In this document: in pieces, positions 43,833-51,303 of the stretch | How positions within the stretch are numbered: position 1 is the stretch's first letter | Layout of the letters: every line of letters starts with the position of its first letter | DNA from: a virus | DNA length: 56,468 bases | Virus record (IMG/VR): IMGVR_UViG_3300032050_000168 | Coordinates: 1 to 56,468 of that record | Direction: 5' to 3' (one strand) | Position numbers and translations under genes: made by a program | Notes under the pieces: model-generated | Told to the model about the DNA's origin: nothing | Seen by the model: the letters and a program-made list of their open reading frames with translations, nothing else | The model's database searches: none

Positions 43833-43840
43833 TATAAATA
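43833..43840 (-). promoter_or_regulatory. Candidate late promoter element (TATTTATA) before the gp22-gp23 unit
   Basis: Reads CTATATATTTATAATAG on the coding strand in the 126-nt gap between bS21 and gp22. Its distance to the gp22 ATG (about 97 nt) is larger than for the others, so either a long leader exists or it is not the start used. The rest of the gap is AT-rich, with no gene. Confidence 0.4.
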
Positions 43841-43861
43841 TATAGTTGGATTTTTAAAATA

Positions 43862-44077
43862 TCAATTATCGTAATGTTTTTGTCGTGCCGCTCGTCTTTC
43901 TTCACGTTTTCTGCGGCGTAATGCTTCTTGGCGTTTAAAAATACGCTTCTTAGAGGGTTTTAAGAAATGTTCACGATTTCTGAGTTCTTGTATTAACTCT
44001 GACTTTTTTACCATTTTAGTAAACTGTTTTAATGCCTTTCCTAATTCATCCTTTCCTTCATTGACCTTTACGTACAT
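43862..44077 (-). CDS. rpsU: Ribosomal protein bS21 homologue (71 aa)
   Basis: Small, strongly basic, full length for bS21. VKVNEGKDELGKALKQF at the N-terminus, KSELIQELRNREHFLKPSKK in the middle, and an Arg-rich tail (RRRKREERRAARQK). This follows bS21: a beta strand, two helices with the R-N/R-R-E-x-F/Y-x-K-P motif, and a basic C-terminal helix. bS21 sits next to the anti-Shine-Dalgarno end of 16S rRNA in the 30S subunit and helps initiation. Known: bS21 is among the ribosomal proteins found in some marine and large phages. Here it sits inside the head operon with a strong AAGGGGG site. It could bias ribosomes towards phage mRNAs (inference) or be packaged. Confidence 0.87.
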   Translation of the reverse strand: MYVKVNEGKDELGKALKQFTKMVKKSELIQELRNREHFLKPSKKRIFKRQEALRRRKREERRAARQKHYDN

Positions 44078-44086
44078 GTAACCCCC

Positions 44087-44476
44087 TTAATACGTTAATA
44101 TTTTATATGAAATTGCCACCATTTCAGTCAGTGGCTTTTGTAACAACATAGTTTTATTATGTTCATTTAACTTCTTGAGTACAGTTGTAAGCATTTGTGC
44201 AGTAAATGTATCTACCAATTCTCCCTTCACATAGGTTGGCGTTTTCGTATTCACAATTTCTTGTAATGTTTCGTGAACATATGTTGGTGAATTAAATACT
44301 TTTTTTACTTCATCAATACTAACACGAGAAGACGCAAACTTTTTTGCGTCCTCTGGTGAGATACTCTTGGCAATTTTTTTAATTTTATCGTTCACTTTAT
44401 CAGAAGAAACTTTTCCCATCTGATACGCGTGAACTAGTCCAAATAGTTTTTGTTGTTGCTTACTAACTGCTGGCAT
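44087..44476 (-). CDS. DUF3008-like small protein (129 aa)
   Basis: The opening (MPAVSKQQQKLFGLVHAYQM, then GKVS) is the DUF3008 signature (P-A-x-S-K-x-Q-Q-x-x-F/M-x-x-V-x-A), found in many phages next to head genes. SPEDAKKFASSR fits the second half of that domain. Residues 60-129 are an extra helical region with no recognised motif. The family has no established function. Located between a membrane protein and bS21 in the prohead protease operon; the ATG lies 3 nt after the previous stop. A core or internal head protein is plausible. Confidence 0.7.
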   Translation of the reverse strand: MPAVSKQQQKLFGLVHAYQMGKVSSDKVNDKIKKIAKSISPEDAKKFASSRVSIDEVKKVFNSPTYVHETLQEIVNTKTPTYVKGELVDTFTAQMLTTVLKKLNEHNKTMLLQKPLTEMVAISYKILTY

Positions 44477-44479
44477 GTG

Positions 44480-44755
44480 TTAATCCGTTTTCTTTTTACG
44501 GCCACGTGTCTTCTTAACCTTTTCTACTACCGTCTTTGCTACCTTCTTTGTCTTTTTAGCGACAATTTTAGCGTCGGCAACAGTGACTACTCCGTCTTTA
44601 TTGACATCGGCAACTTTTTCAACTACCGTTTCAACTTTATCTTCTACTTTCTTTGCAGCAGTTGCAAGTTTATCTGCCAGTGGTTGATTCATATCTTTAA
44701 TGACAAACCATGCAATAACACATGCAACGACAAGAACTACCGATAATAGTAACAT
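44480..44755 (-). CDS. Small membrane-anchored basic protein with a dockerin-like Ca-binding loop (91 aa)
   Basis: N-terminal hydrophobic segment (LLLSVVLVVACVIAWFVI, 2-19). Then a helical, Lys/Ala/Val-rich region (KLATAAKKVEDKVETVVEKV), a perfect EF-hand/dockerin-type loop DVNKDGVVTVADAK (about 50-63), and a Lys/Arg-rich tail (VKKTRGRKKKTD) resembling histone H1-like tails. The mixture of a membrane anchor and a basic tail is unusual in a capsid operon. Role unknown: a prohead-membrane assembly factor or a DNA-binding core protein are both possible. AAGGAG site. Confidence 0.7.
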   Translation of the reverse strand: MLLLSVVLVVACVIAWFVIKDMNQPLADKLATAAKKVEDKVETVVEKVADVNKDGVVTVADAKIVAKKTKKVAKTVVEKVKKTRGRKKKTD

Positions 44756-44765
44756 ATAATTCTCC

Positions 44766-45350
44766 TTATTTAACTTCGCTTAAGAAATCGTGAACCAATT
44801 TATCAATTGCATCATATGGTGTAACAATCTTAGACTGTACATTTTCGTTAATGAATGCCCCAATTGTTGAGGGATTACTTACAATATCAAAGCAAATTAG
44901 TGAGAAATCTTCTTGAACTTCTACCGTATTTTCTCCCATTTGGCGCACCGATCCCATACCTCTGGATGATACTCCGAGACGAATATTGTTCTTGATGAGT
45001 TCCCGTACAATATTACCGGTTGGTGTGGTCAAAATTTCAATGTCGCCTTTAACATCATCACCGTCCGTCCACAACCCCACCACGTTACAGCACACATTCT
45101 TGAGGTTGACGACGGGACTTTCAGGATGGTCCAGTTCACCTAATGCACGACGACTATCTACGAAGTTTTTCTTGTAAACTGCTGCCTCACGCATCAATAC
45201 TTCTTTTGGATACACACGACCATTTTGATTTTTTGCATTAGCCCGTTGTAATACGACGTTTTTTAGGATGAAAGGTTTACTTCCATCTAACGCTTCCGTT
45301 AGAATGTTACGGTCATAATGTAATTCGGTATATTCACAGAGAAGTCCCAT
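44766..45350 (-). CDS. 21: Prohead maturation protease (T4 gp21-like), 194 aa
   Basis: I use the ATG at 45350 directly after the previous stop. Seen: LQRANAKNQNGRVYPKEVLM (34-53), the conserved start of phage prohead proteases, catalytic His in GELDHPES (His75), catalytic Ser in LGVSSRGMGS (Ser128/129), and DFSLICFDIVSNPS (148-161). T4 gp21 is 212 aa and cuts after (L/I)-x-E in the scaffold, capsid and internal proteins, then destroys itself. All three catalytic regions are intact. It lies between portal and scaffold, as in T4. Candidate substrates in this window are gp22, gp23 and the small leader-bearing proteins encoded at 48.6-52.2 kb. Confidence 0.93.
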   Translation of the reverse strand: MGLLCEYTELHYDRNILTEALDGSKPFILKNVVLQRANAKNQNGRVYPKEVLMREAAVYKKNFVDSRRALGELDHPESPVVNLKNVCCNVVGLWTDGDDVKGDIEILTTPTGNIVRELIKNNIRLGVSSRGMGSVRQMGENTVEVQEDFSLICFDIVSNPSTIGAFINENVQSKIVTPYDAIDKLVHDFLSEVK

Positions 45351-45351
45351 A

Positions 45352-45816
45352 TTATCCTCGCATCTCACGAAGGCGACGAGCCATTTCCATGAGTCGTGCT
45401 TCTAATTTAGTCATTTGATGTTGTGTTCGTTTCCACAACGATTCGTTACTGATACCATATTCGTTTTTTAAACGTGTGTTGTAATGTAACGCCTTTTCCA
45501 TTAACTTTAATTGTTTATTAATTGCGGAAATGGCTTCTCCAATCTTTTGATGTGGAAGTTTATTGGGATCGTTACGGTAAGTATAATAATTTTCGTTTAA
45601 CTTATCACCTTTGCCCGTAGCTTCTGCGCCACGCTTAGTTAATGTATATCCAATACGTTTGGCCATTTGTTTGATGTGATCAGTATTTGCTTTCTTATCA
45701 CCAACAAATGCTTTAGGTGTTAAATATCCCGCAACACCAGCAGTGGTACTGATTTCATTCAATTCTTGTTCAATTAATTCCCGAATCATTTCACGAAGTT
45801 TTTCTTCTCTATTCAT
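45352..45816 (-). CDS. Conserved head-region protein with an STTAGVAGY motif (154 aa)
   Basis: N-terminal helix (REEKLREMIRELIEQELNEI, 3-22) running into STTAGVAGYLTPKAFVG, a motif I recognise from small proteins near the prohead protease gene of marine T4-like phages. A basic helical region follows (HIKQMAKRIGYTLTKRG), and a long C-terminal helix (KRTQHQMTKLEARLMEMARR). The N-terminal helix plus LxE-type sites would fit a scaffold/core protein cut by gp21. The exact function is unknown. It starts 3 nt after the 292-aa gene. Confidence 0.65.
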   Translation of the reverse strand: MNREEKLREMIRELIEQELNEISTTAGVAGYLTPKAFVGDKKANTDHIKQMAKRIGYTLTKRGAEATGKGDKLNENYYTYRNDPNKLPHQKIGEAISAINKQLKLMEKALHYNTRLKNEYGISNESLWKRTQHQMTKLEARLMEMARRLREMRG

Positions 45817-45819
45817 ATA

Positions 45820-46698
45820 TTAACTCAACGAATCAAGTTGATGTGAAATTTCGTAGGCAATTAATAACGCAGTAATATAATTGTCTTTTATTGCGGTTTT
45901 TGTTTGAATATTTTGTAATTGAGAAGTGACTTCATTTATTTTAATTCTCGTAACGTCATTTTTAATTTTATGGGAATTTTTCTTGATTCGTTGAGTTAAT
46001 TCTTTTGCTTCTTGAACAACGTACGTACCGAACTTTTCAAGGTCAGTCCCGTTATTAATATATTCACGTAATAATGCTTTCTGCTTATCACTGAAATTAC
46101 TATATTTTTCGTTAAATCGTTCTAATAAGAATTTGTATGAAAGATACCGAATTTCTTCTGGTTGCTCTTTTAATGCCTCCGAATAGTTACTTTCCTTGAC
46201 AATCTTTTCTTCTTTAATTTCACCCTTTAAGTGCTCCACAACAACAAACCGTGCGTTCACCATTTCGTCTATTTGCATAAACATAGATGGGTCAGAATCA
46301 GCACGGGTCATGGATTCAAATAGTTTATATACGGACGCATACACTTTATACGAAGGAACTCGTCCTGACATAAATTGCTTTAAGTCACAGTGTTGTTTGA
46401 TTTCTTTAATTAACAAGAATTTTTGTACGTCCAACATTTTTTCATTTAATGTTTTACGTTTTGCCAATACTAAATCTAACATATCAAGTGCTTTTGTTTC
46501 TGATAATTTAGTGGCGTTAAAAAACGAACGGTATAATTGGAGTTCTTTTCCAAGTTCCGATTTTGAATGAAAATGTTCTCGCATAAGTCTAACCGCAAAG
46601 CTGTCAGATTTATTATCAAGGACATCTGAGGCTACTTTTCTTACCAATAGTTCAAAAAGAATGCCTGTATTACGTAGTTTATTATGTTTGATGTTCAT
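45820..46698 (-). CDS. Conserved portal-adjacent protein, unknown (292 aa)
   Basis: The opening NKLRNTGILFELLVRKVASD is a conserved motif in a protein encoded next to the portal gene in many marine T4-like phages; no function is established. The protein is almost entirely helical, with KKNSHKIKNDVTRIKI and TAIKDNYITALLIAYEISHQ near the C-terminus. It lacks membrane segments and the acidic composition of core proteins such as gp67 and gp68, although it occupies their position. Likely a prohead assembly factor (inference from position). Confidence 0.68.
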   Translation of the reverse strand: MNIKHNKLRNTGILFELLVRKVASDVLDNKSDSFAVRLMREHFHSKSELGKELQLYRSFFNATKLSETKALDMLDLVLAKRKTLNEKMLDVQKFLLIKEIKQHCDLKQFMSGRVPSYKVYASVYKLFESMTRADSDPSMFMQIDEMVNARFVVVEHLKGEIKEEKIVKESNYSEALKEQPEEIRYLSYKFLLERFNEKYSNFSDKQKALLREYINNGTDLEKFGTYVVQEAKELTQRIKKNSHKIKNDVTRIKINEVTSQLQNIQTKTAIKDNYITALLIAYEISHQLDSLS

Positions 46699-46759
46699 AT
46701 GTTATCCGTATTAGACGAGTAAACAACCACCATATATAAGTAAATATCTTGAAACATCA

Positions 46760-48634
46760 TTAACCTTCTAATTTTTCATCACTTAGAATATTTTCGGAGA
46801 TCATTTGTCTGTATTTACTCACTCCTTTTTTCTGTAGTACGTCCAAAAATGTCTTAGTTTCAGCAGAAAGTGTTCTTTTCATGGCTTTTTTATTTTCTTT
46901 ATGTCCCAATGGATCACGTCCCAACGGATGTTTGTCGGTTCCAAACTTTAATCCTTCACGGGGACGACCTCCTTTGTTTTTCATCAACATTTCTTCCAAT
47001 TCAGATTCATCATCTTCCATATCTTCTAGACTAGAAAGGATTTGATCTACGTCATCAATTTGTTGTTCTCCGTCTCCTTCTGGCGGTTGTTCTTCAGACG
47101 GAGTTTCTTCGGGAGGAAGTTCAGCTCCTTCCGGTGGCATTCCTCCGTCCATTCCAGGTTGCCCCGGCATTGGAGGTTGCATTGCCGCCTGTTGTTCCTG
47201 TTGACGTTTCATGTCTTCCATGATCTTTTCACGTTCCTTCACAATTTCTTCATCGGACATTTCCAGGATATTATTATATACCCAGTCTTGTGAGAGAAGA
47301 ACTGCTTGACCACCGGTCATATCCTTGGCAAGAGCAAACTTTTCTTTCCAGATATTAATCTTTTCTTGTTCGTACAGCGTGGATGGATTGGTCAACGATA
47401 ATTCAAAATTGATGAGTTTTTCGTCCGTGAACCCTTGAACATATAGATGGATAATAGCAATCTTCGTGAGTTCCGAAATCATAATCCGTTGGATACGTTC
47501 AATCGTACGAGCAAAACGAACATCTTGTGCCGCTAACGTTGCTTTACCGTTAATATCTTCTTCGTATCCAATAAATGACTTCGGTACTTTGAATGCAGCA
47601 AGGAGTTTCTTACGGAGATATTCAATATCTTCAATAGCATTAAATTGCAGACCTTGCATGGTTTCAATTTCTGTCCCACTGTCCTTACCACGTACCGGGA
47701 GGTAGAAATCTTCCGTAATATTCATCATGTTATAACGGAGATTGTAATCGCCCGTCTTTGGATCCACTAACGGAATCTTCTTCATTCGGTCAATAATCCG
47801 TTGCATGTAAGTTTCCACTTCAGCGGGTGGAATATTTCCGATATCAATCTTGAACTTCCGTTTGTCTGGTGCTCTCATGATACGATGAATTAACATTGCA
47901 TCTTCCATGAGTTGAAGTTGTTTCCATACACGACGACCGCCTTCAATCATTGCTTTGCCATATGGAAGGAAGTTAGTATCGGCTAATAAACGGAAATGGG
48001 CAATTTCATAATTATCAAATTCTGTTTTTCCGAGAGCTAAGAAATCATTTTGAATAGTAAATCTAACGGAAAAAGGATTACCAGGTTCTTCACCTTCTAC
48101 ACGAATCGTTTCATACACGGAGAGTGGAATGGCGTTCACAATTCCGTATTCTGGATCAATGTCCAAGTACAAGAAGAAATCCCCATACTTTGCCATGTTA
48201 CGAATCCACGGCCAAAGATTGAACTCGACGTTCAGAATATCGTAAAATAGGTTATGAAGAATTTCTTGAATTTGTGTGTCGTCGGTTTTAATTGTCAAAA
48301 TACGACTAAATTCGTCCTTTACCGTACTTTCGTCTGCGTAAATATCTAAGATAGAGGCGACAATAGGATCATTATCCATCATGTCATAATCACGGAACAG
48401 TTGAAGTCTAGCCCCTTGAAACGCCGCAGCTGCTTCATAACGACCGTGGTGTGACCCATACCCGCCAGTGCCTGACTGGTATACACGATGATATCGGTCT
48501 ACACCACGACGATTGACAAATGATTGGATTTGATCAGTATCGGCAATTCTTAATTTTTTTCCTCCAACGTTTCTTACAATGGTGTTAGTAGAAAAAAGTT
48601 TTTTAAGTCTTCCGAAAACACTAGTGTCTGCCAT
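46760..48634 (-). CDS. 20: Portal vertex protein (T4 gp20-like), 624 aa
   Basis: GARLQLFRDYDMMDNDPIVA, SILDIYADESTVKDE, then YGDFFLYLDIDPEYGIVNAI, the T4-type portal core. The stem region holds APDKRKFKIDIGNIPPAEVE and YNMMNITEDFYLPVRGKDSG, and the crown side PSTLYEQEKINIWKEKF. These are standard for gp20. At 624 aa it exceeds T4 gp20 (524). The extra length is a C-terminal tail with Met/Pro/Gln/Glu-rich low complexity (about 485-550) and a basic RPREGLKFGTDKHPLG segment. The portal forms the dodecameric DNA gateway, docking terminase and later the gp13 ring. GAGG site before the ATG. Confidence 0.95.
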   Translation of the reverse strand: MADTSVFGRLKKLFSTNTIVRNVGGKKLRIADTDQIQSFVNRRGVDRYHRVYQSGTGGYGSHHGRYEAAAAFQGARLQLFRDYDMMDNDPIVASILDIYADESTVKDEFSRILTIKTDDTQIQEILHNLFYDILNVEFNLWPWIRNMAKYGDFFLYLDIDPEYGIVNAIPLSVYETIRVEGEEPGNPFSVRFTIQNDFLALGKTEFDNYEIAHFRLLADTNFLPYGKAMIEGGRRVWKQLQLMEDAMLIHRIMRAPDKRKFKIDIGNIPPAEVETYMQRIIDRMKKIPLVDPKTGDYNLRYNMMNITEDFYLPVRGKDSGTEIETMQGLQFNAIEDIEYLRKKLLAAFKVPKSFIGYEEDINGKATLAAQDVRFARTIERIQRIMISELTKIAIIHLYVQGFTDEKLINFELSLTNPSTLYEQEKINIWKEKFALAKDMTGGQAVLLSQDWVYNNILEMSDEEIVKEREKIMEDMKRQQEQQAAMQPPMPGQPGMDGGMPPEGAELPPEETPSEEQPPEGDGEQQIDDVDQILSSLEDMEDDESELEEMLMKNKGGRPREGLKFGTDKHPLGRDPLGHKENKKAMKRTLSAETKTFLDVLQKKGVSKYRQMISENILSDEKLEG

Positions 48635-48644
48635 AAAACCTCAC

Positions 48645-48980
48645 TTAATATGTTAATACTTCGTCAAGTGCTTTTACTACAGTCGCCGAATCAATTTTTT
48701 TATCTTCACATACTTTGACTACTTCTTCTTTTAATTCAGTGACTTTTGCCTTAAATGCTGCAGCTAAAATGGTCCATTCAACTAAACTACTCTCTGTTCT
48801 AATATAGGGGATGGTATTCATTTGGGAAGCCATCATATGAACTTCTGTGCACAATTCCATAAGTTTTTTTGATTGGGTATCTGTTAGTTCTGGGTACAAT
48901 TTTTCCATGATGGCTTGAATTTTCATCAAGTTGACCCGACGTTCTGCGTTTTCCATCAATAAATCGGTAAGACGAATCAT
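48645..48980 (-). CDS. Small protein with capsid-targeting-like leader (111 aa)
   Basis: The ATG at 48980 is one nucleotide after the previous stop. The protein begins MIRLTDLLMENAERR, the same leader type as its upstream neighbours (M-I-x-L-x-x-L-L-x-E), and LLME/N is a good gp21-type site. The rest is helical (IQAIMEKLYPELTDTQSKKL, TELKEEVVKVCEDKKI) with no recognised family. Last gene of the leader-bearing run, just before the portal. Probably an internal or core head protein (inference). Confidence 0.65.
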   Translation of the reverse strand: MIRLTDLLMENAERRVNLMKIQAIMEKLYPELTDTQSKKLMELCTEVHMMASQMNTIPYIRTESSLVEWTILAAAFKAKVTELKEEVVKVCEDKKIDSATVVKALDEVLTY

Positions 48981-48981
48981 T

Positions 48982-49260
48982 TTATTTCTCCACATATTGT
49001 TTCAACTTTGTATAATAATCAGGAACCTCTCGGAGATGTGCGGCGGAAATCATCGCAGTTTTGATTAAACTCCCGTCCGTCACATCTTGGTGTTCCAGTT
49101 CTACATTCATACCCAAAACAAATTGGTTGAAGTCAAAATCATATCCCATATAATCATAGATACGTTTTGCTTCATCCGTACTAATATAAGTATCCCCACT
49201 CACATACGGAGTGTCTTTTTTGGTATCGGCCTCGGTCAATAAATCACGAAGTAAAATCAT
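48982..49260 (-). CDS. DUF5661-like protein, copy B, with leader (92 aa)
   Basis: Begins MILLRDLLTEADTKKDTP; FDFNQFVLGMNVELEHQDVT and IKTAMISAAHLREVPDYYTK match a small family I believe is DUF5661 (G-M-x-x-E-L-E-H ... A-x-x-H-L-x-E-x-P-D-Y-Y). By my count it differs at 10 of 92 positions from the N-terminal 92 residues of the gene at 50175-50585, so the two are recent duplicates. This copy lacks the 44-residue C-terminal tail. The leader's LLTE/A closely resembles the T4 gp23 cut site (FLTE/A). No function known. Confidence 0.72.
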   Translation of the reverse strand: MILLRDLLTEADTKKDTPYVSGDTYISTDEAKRIYDYMGYDFDFNQFVLGMNVELEHQDVTDGSLIKTAMISAAHLREVPDYYTKLKQYVEK

Positions 49261-49261
49261 G

Positions 49262-50008
49262 TTAGAACGATGAACCCCCGCCGCCGCCACTGAACCCGCC
49301 TCCGCCGCCGAATCCGCTACCTCCAGAACTTGACGCTCGGGAACCTTTACGGCCCCGGCGCGTACCTAAAACAAATGCGGTAACTAAATCTCTTAAAAAA
49401 GATTTTATCTTACCTTTATCATTGGTACCAGTTTCAGCTGACTTTAGTTTATCAAGCGTAGGTTTTAGTTCCTTTGATAATTTTTTCATAGAACCATCAT
49501 AATCTTTTACAAAATCATATCCTTTCAATGATTTCCCGTTTGCAAATGCGGCTGCAAATGTGTCGTGTGAAAATGATGCTAATTTTCCATCTGGATTTCT
49601 GGCCACGTATGGATTACCCGCTCCTTTTTCATATGTCACTTCGCCAGGAGGAAGTTTTCTATGTTTTATCTCTCGTTCAGAACCCATCACGGGGCCAATT
49701 GCTCTAATTGCTCTACTTGCGTAATTGTACTGACGTAATTCATCGTCAGTAGTAGATAATTTTGGTTTCCAGTTTTTCCATGCACCCGGACGTTTTTCGT
49801 TAGGTAAACCTTCAATGTCTCTAGTTGGTTGGTCTACTTCAGGGTCAAGTTCATCCTTTGGGACATCCACTAGTTTACCATCCACACTTTTGGCTACAAG
49901 TTTACCAGAAGCATCAGCGTAACGTCCCCAACCTATATGGTGAAGATTACGTTTTTTGGCTTCTTCACCCACGTCTTCCGATAGTAATAACGATGTTAAA
50001 TTTACCAT
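49262..50008 (-). CDS. GWGRY-module protein with leader and Gly-rich tail (248 aa)
   Basis: I use the ATG at 50008, giving MVNLTSLLLSEDVGEEAKK, a leader of the shared type; a TTG start 51 nt upstream is unlikely. Then LHHIGWGRYADASGKLVAKS, a short module also found in the 236-aa protein (MKFGRWGKDGKVTH), a polar middle part, a likely membrane-active helix LRDLVTAFVLGTRRGRKG, and a Ser/Gly-rich end (GGSGFGGGGGFSGGGGGSSF). Middle member of duplicated block B. The gene overlaps the 58-aa gene by 7 nt. The function is unknown; the leader suggests delivery into the prohead. Confidence 0.62.
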   Translation of the reverse strand: MVNLTSLLLSEDVGEEAKKRNLHHIGWGRYADASGKLVAKSVDGKLVDVPKDELDPEVDQPTRDIEGLPNEKRPGAWKNWKPKLSTTDDELRQYNYASRAIRAIGPVMGSEREIKHRKLPPGEVTYEKGAGNPYVARNPDGKLASFSHDTFAAAFANGKSLKGYDFVKDYDGSMKKLSKELKPTLDKLKSAETGTNDKGKIKSFLRDLVTAFVLGTRRGRKGSRASSSGGSGFGGGGGFSGGGGGSSF

Positions 50009-50178
50009 TTTCTGCAACTCCAATAACGAGCTTTTGTGCGTGGACCAGGGTTTGCACAATTATGACGTGCTCTAAATGACTTCCGACGAGCTGGATTAGA
50101 CTTTTTAATTCTCATATTCGGATCACCAAAATTGACTTTCTTGACATTTCCCGACGATGGATCTTTTAGACGAATCAT
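50002..50178 (-). CDS. Small chimeric basic Cys protein (58 aa)
   Basis: Easily overlooked: ATG at 50178 overlapping the previous stop (ATGA), stop TAA at 50002-50004. It starts with MIRL, as the leader-bearing proteins do, then runs straight into KDPSSGNVKKVNFGDPNMRI and RHNCANPGPRTKARYWSCRKW-type sequence. By my count 48 of 54 residues match the C-terminal domain of the 140-aa protein at 51304-51726. So it looks like a recombinant joining a leader start to that domain. Very basic, with two Cys residues (HNC, SCRK) that could bind zinc. Such basic small proteins may bind packaged DNA (inference). Confidence 0.78.
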   Translation of the reverse strand: MIRLKDPSSGNVKKVNFGDPNMRIKKSNPARRKSFRARHNCANPGPRTKARYWSCRKW

Positions 50179-50585
50179 TGATCTTTCTCCTTATTGAGAT
50201 GCTTCCGCATCTTTTTGACATCTTTGGGTTTTGGTGCTCCATTAATATAACCGCCGGGAAGACTTAATCCGATTCCTCCCGTTGGAGCACCATCTTCGGA
50301 AACTTTTTGTTTTTCTACGTGTTGTTTTAATTTCGTGTAATAGTCTGGAACTTCCCGTAAATGAGCAGCAGCTATCATTGCTGTTTTTACTAAACTCCCG
50401 TCCGTTACATCTTGGTGTTCTAATTCCGTGTTCATGCCCAAAACAAATTGGTTGAAGTCAAAGTCATATTCCATATAATCATAGATACGCTTTGCTTCTT
50501 CCTTACTAATATAAGTATCCCCACTCATGTAGGGAGTGTCTTTTTTAGTCTCTGCTTCGGTCAATAAATCACGGAGACGTATCAT
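50175..50585 (-). CDS. DUF5661-like protein, copy A, with leader and C-terminal extension (136 aa)
   Basis: The ATG at 50585 is one base after the previous stop. Begins MIRLRDLLTEAETKKDTP, then the DUF5661-like core (GMNTELEHQDVTDGSLVKTA, HLREVPDYYTKLKQHVE). The core is about 89% identical to the gene at 48982-49260. Unlike that copy it continues with QKVSEDGAPTGGIGLSLPGG and a Lys-rich end (PKPKDVKKMRKHLNKEKDQ). Third member of duplicated block A. LLTE/A is a credible prohead protease site. Function unknown. Confidence 0.72.
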   Translation of the reverse strand: MIRLRDLLTEAETKKDTPYMSGDTYISKEEAKRIYDYMEYDFDFNQFVLGMNTELEHQDVTDGSLVKTAMIAAAHLREVPDYYTKLKQHVEKQKVSEDGAPTGGIGLSLPGGYINGAPKPKDVKKMRKHLNKEKDQ

Positions 50586-50586
50586 A

Positions 50587-51297
50587 TTATTTTTTAAACC
50601 CCCACACATCCTTATTTTTTAATCTACCCGTGCTTCCCACTTCTACTCTATCTCCACGATTAACAAACAACGTTGATCCCAACTTATATACATCATTGTG
50701 TGCGGAAGAACCAAACTGACCTTTAATTTGACCGATTTTCTTGGCACCCGTAGAATCAATATATTGTTGTAGAGACTTTTGTACTACTTGGGGATCTTTT
50801 TCCTTTGCCGAGTCAAATTGTTGCCACTCACTGTTGGGCTCCACGGTTATCCAATCTTTATGTCGTGCTCCATCACCTCTAGACCAACTTTTAGGACTTG
50901 CTGATTTAACAGTCAATGGGACATATCCCTTGTCAAAGGCATCTTTATTACCTAGTCCTGCCGCAGAAATACTACGATATGTTGCGTTATACATTGATTG
51001 TCCGGCATCTTTTTTAAACGACCCCGGAGATTTTATAGTTGGTTGTTGAGAAGTTGCTGGGGTCTGAACTTTATTCATTGGCGTAGGTGTCGTCGTACCT
51101 GCGGTAGGATTAGTACCTACGGCGTTTGTTTTTGCAGGAGTCAGAACTCCGTTTTGTGTTGTGTGGGTAACTTTACCGTCCTTGCCCCAACGACCAAATT
51201 TCATGTAGGTCAATCCCATAGCTTTTGCTTTTTTGGCCGTTTCTGATTCTTCGTCAAGAATTTCTTGTATAAGTTGTGTTAGTGTTAGATCATTCAT
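50587..51297 (-). CDS. GRWG-module protein with leader (236 aa)
   Basis: Begins MNDLTLTQLIQEILDEESE, a longer version of the shared leader, then AKAMGLTYMKFGRWGKDGKV, a module I recognise from small structural-region proteins of marine phages. A Thr/Pro/Ala-rich linker (60-95) follows, and a C-terminal domain with SMYNATYRSISAAGLGNK, WITVEPNSEWQQFDSAKEKD and LGSTLFVNRGDRVEVG that looks like a small alpha/beta fold. The linker suggests two domains. No catalytic motif is recognised. Middle member of duplicated block A; its block B counterpart has diverged strongly. Confidence 0.65.
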   Translation of the reverse strand: MNDLTLTQLIQEILDEESETAKKAKAMGLTYMKFGRWGKDGKVTHTTQNGVLTPAKTNAVGTNPTAGTTTPTPMNKVQTPATSQQPTIKSPGSFKKDAGQSMYNATYRSISAAGLGNKDAFDKGYVPLTVKSASPKSWSRGDGARHKDWITVEPNSEWQQFDSAKEKDPQVVQKSLQQYIDSTGAKKIGQIKGQFGSSAHNDVYKLGSTLFVNRGDRVEVGSTGRLKNKDVWGFKK

Positions 51298-51303
51298 AGT
51301 AGT

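Larger units (their letters stand above)
48982..50178 (-). repeat. Tandem duplicated block, copy B (basic Cys protein - GWGRY protein - DUF5661-like)
   Basis: Same gene order as 50175-51726. First and last members are about 89% identical in protein sequence to their partners in copy A. The middle genes share only the leader and the G-[WF]-G-R-[WY] segment. The first gene is shortened in copy B. Confidence 0.8.

Noticed and set aside
43741-43861. tRNA or small RNA in the gap between bS21 and the scaffold gene
   Set aside because: The 120-nt AT-rich gap has no cloverleaf or GC-rich stem; only the TATTTATA element stands out.
50009-50059. TTG start extending the GWGRY-module protein upstream
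   Set aside because: The ATG at 50008 gives the leader MVNLTSLLLSE shared with neighbours; the extension would overlap the 58-aa gene by 58 nt.
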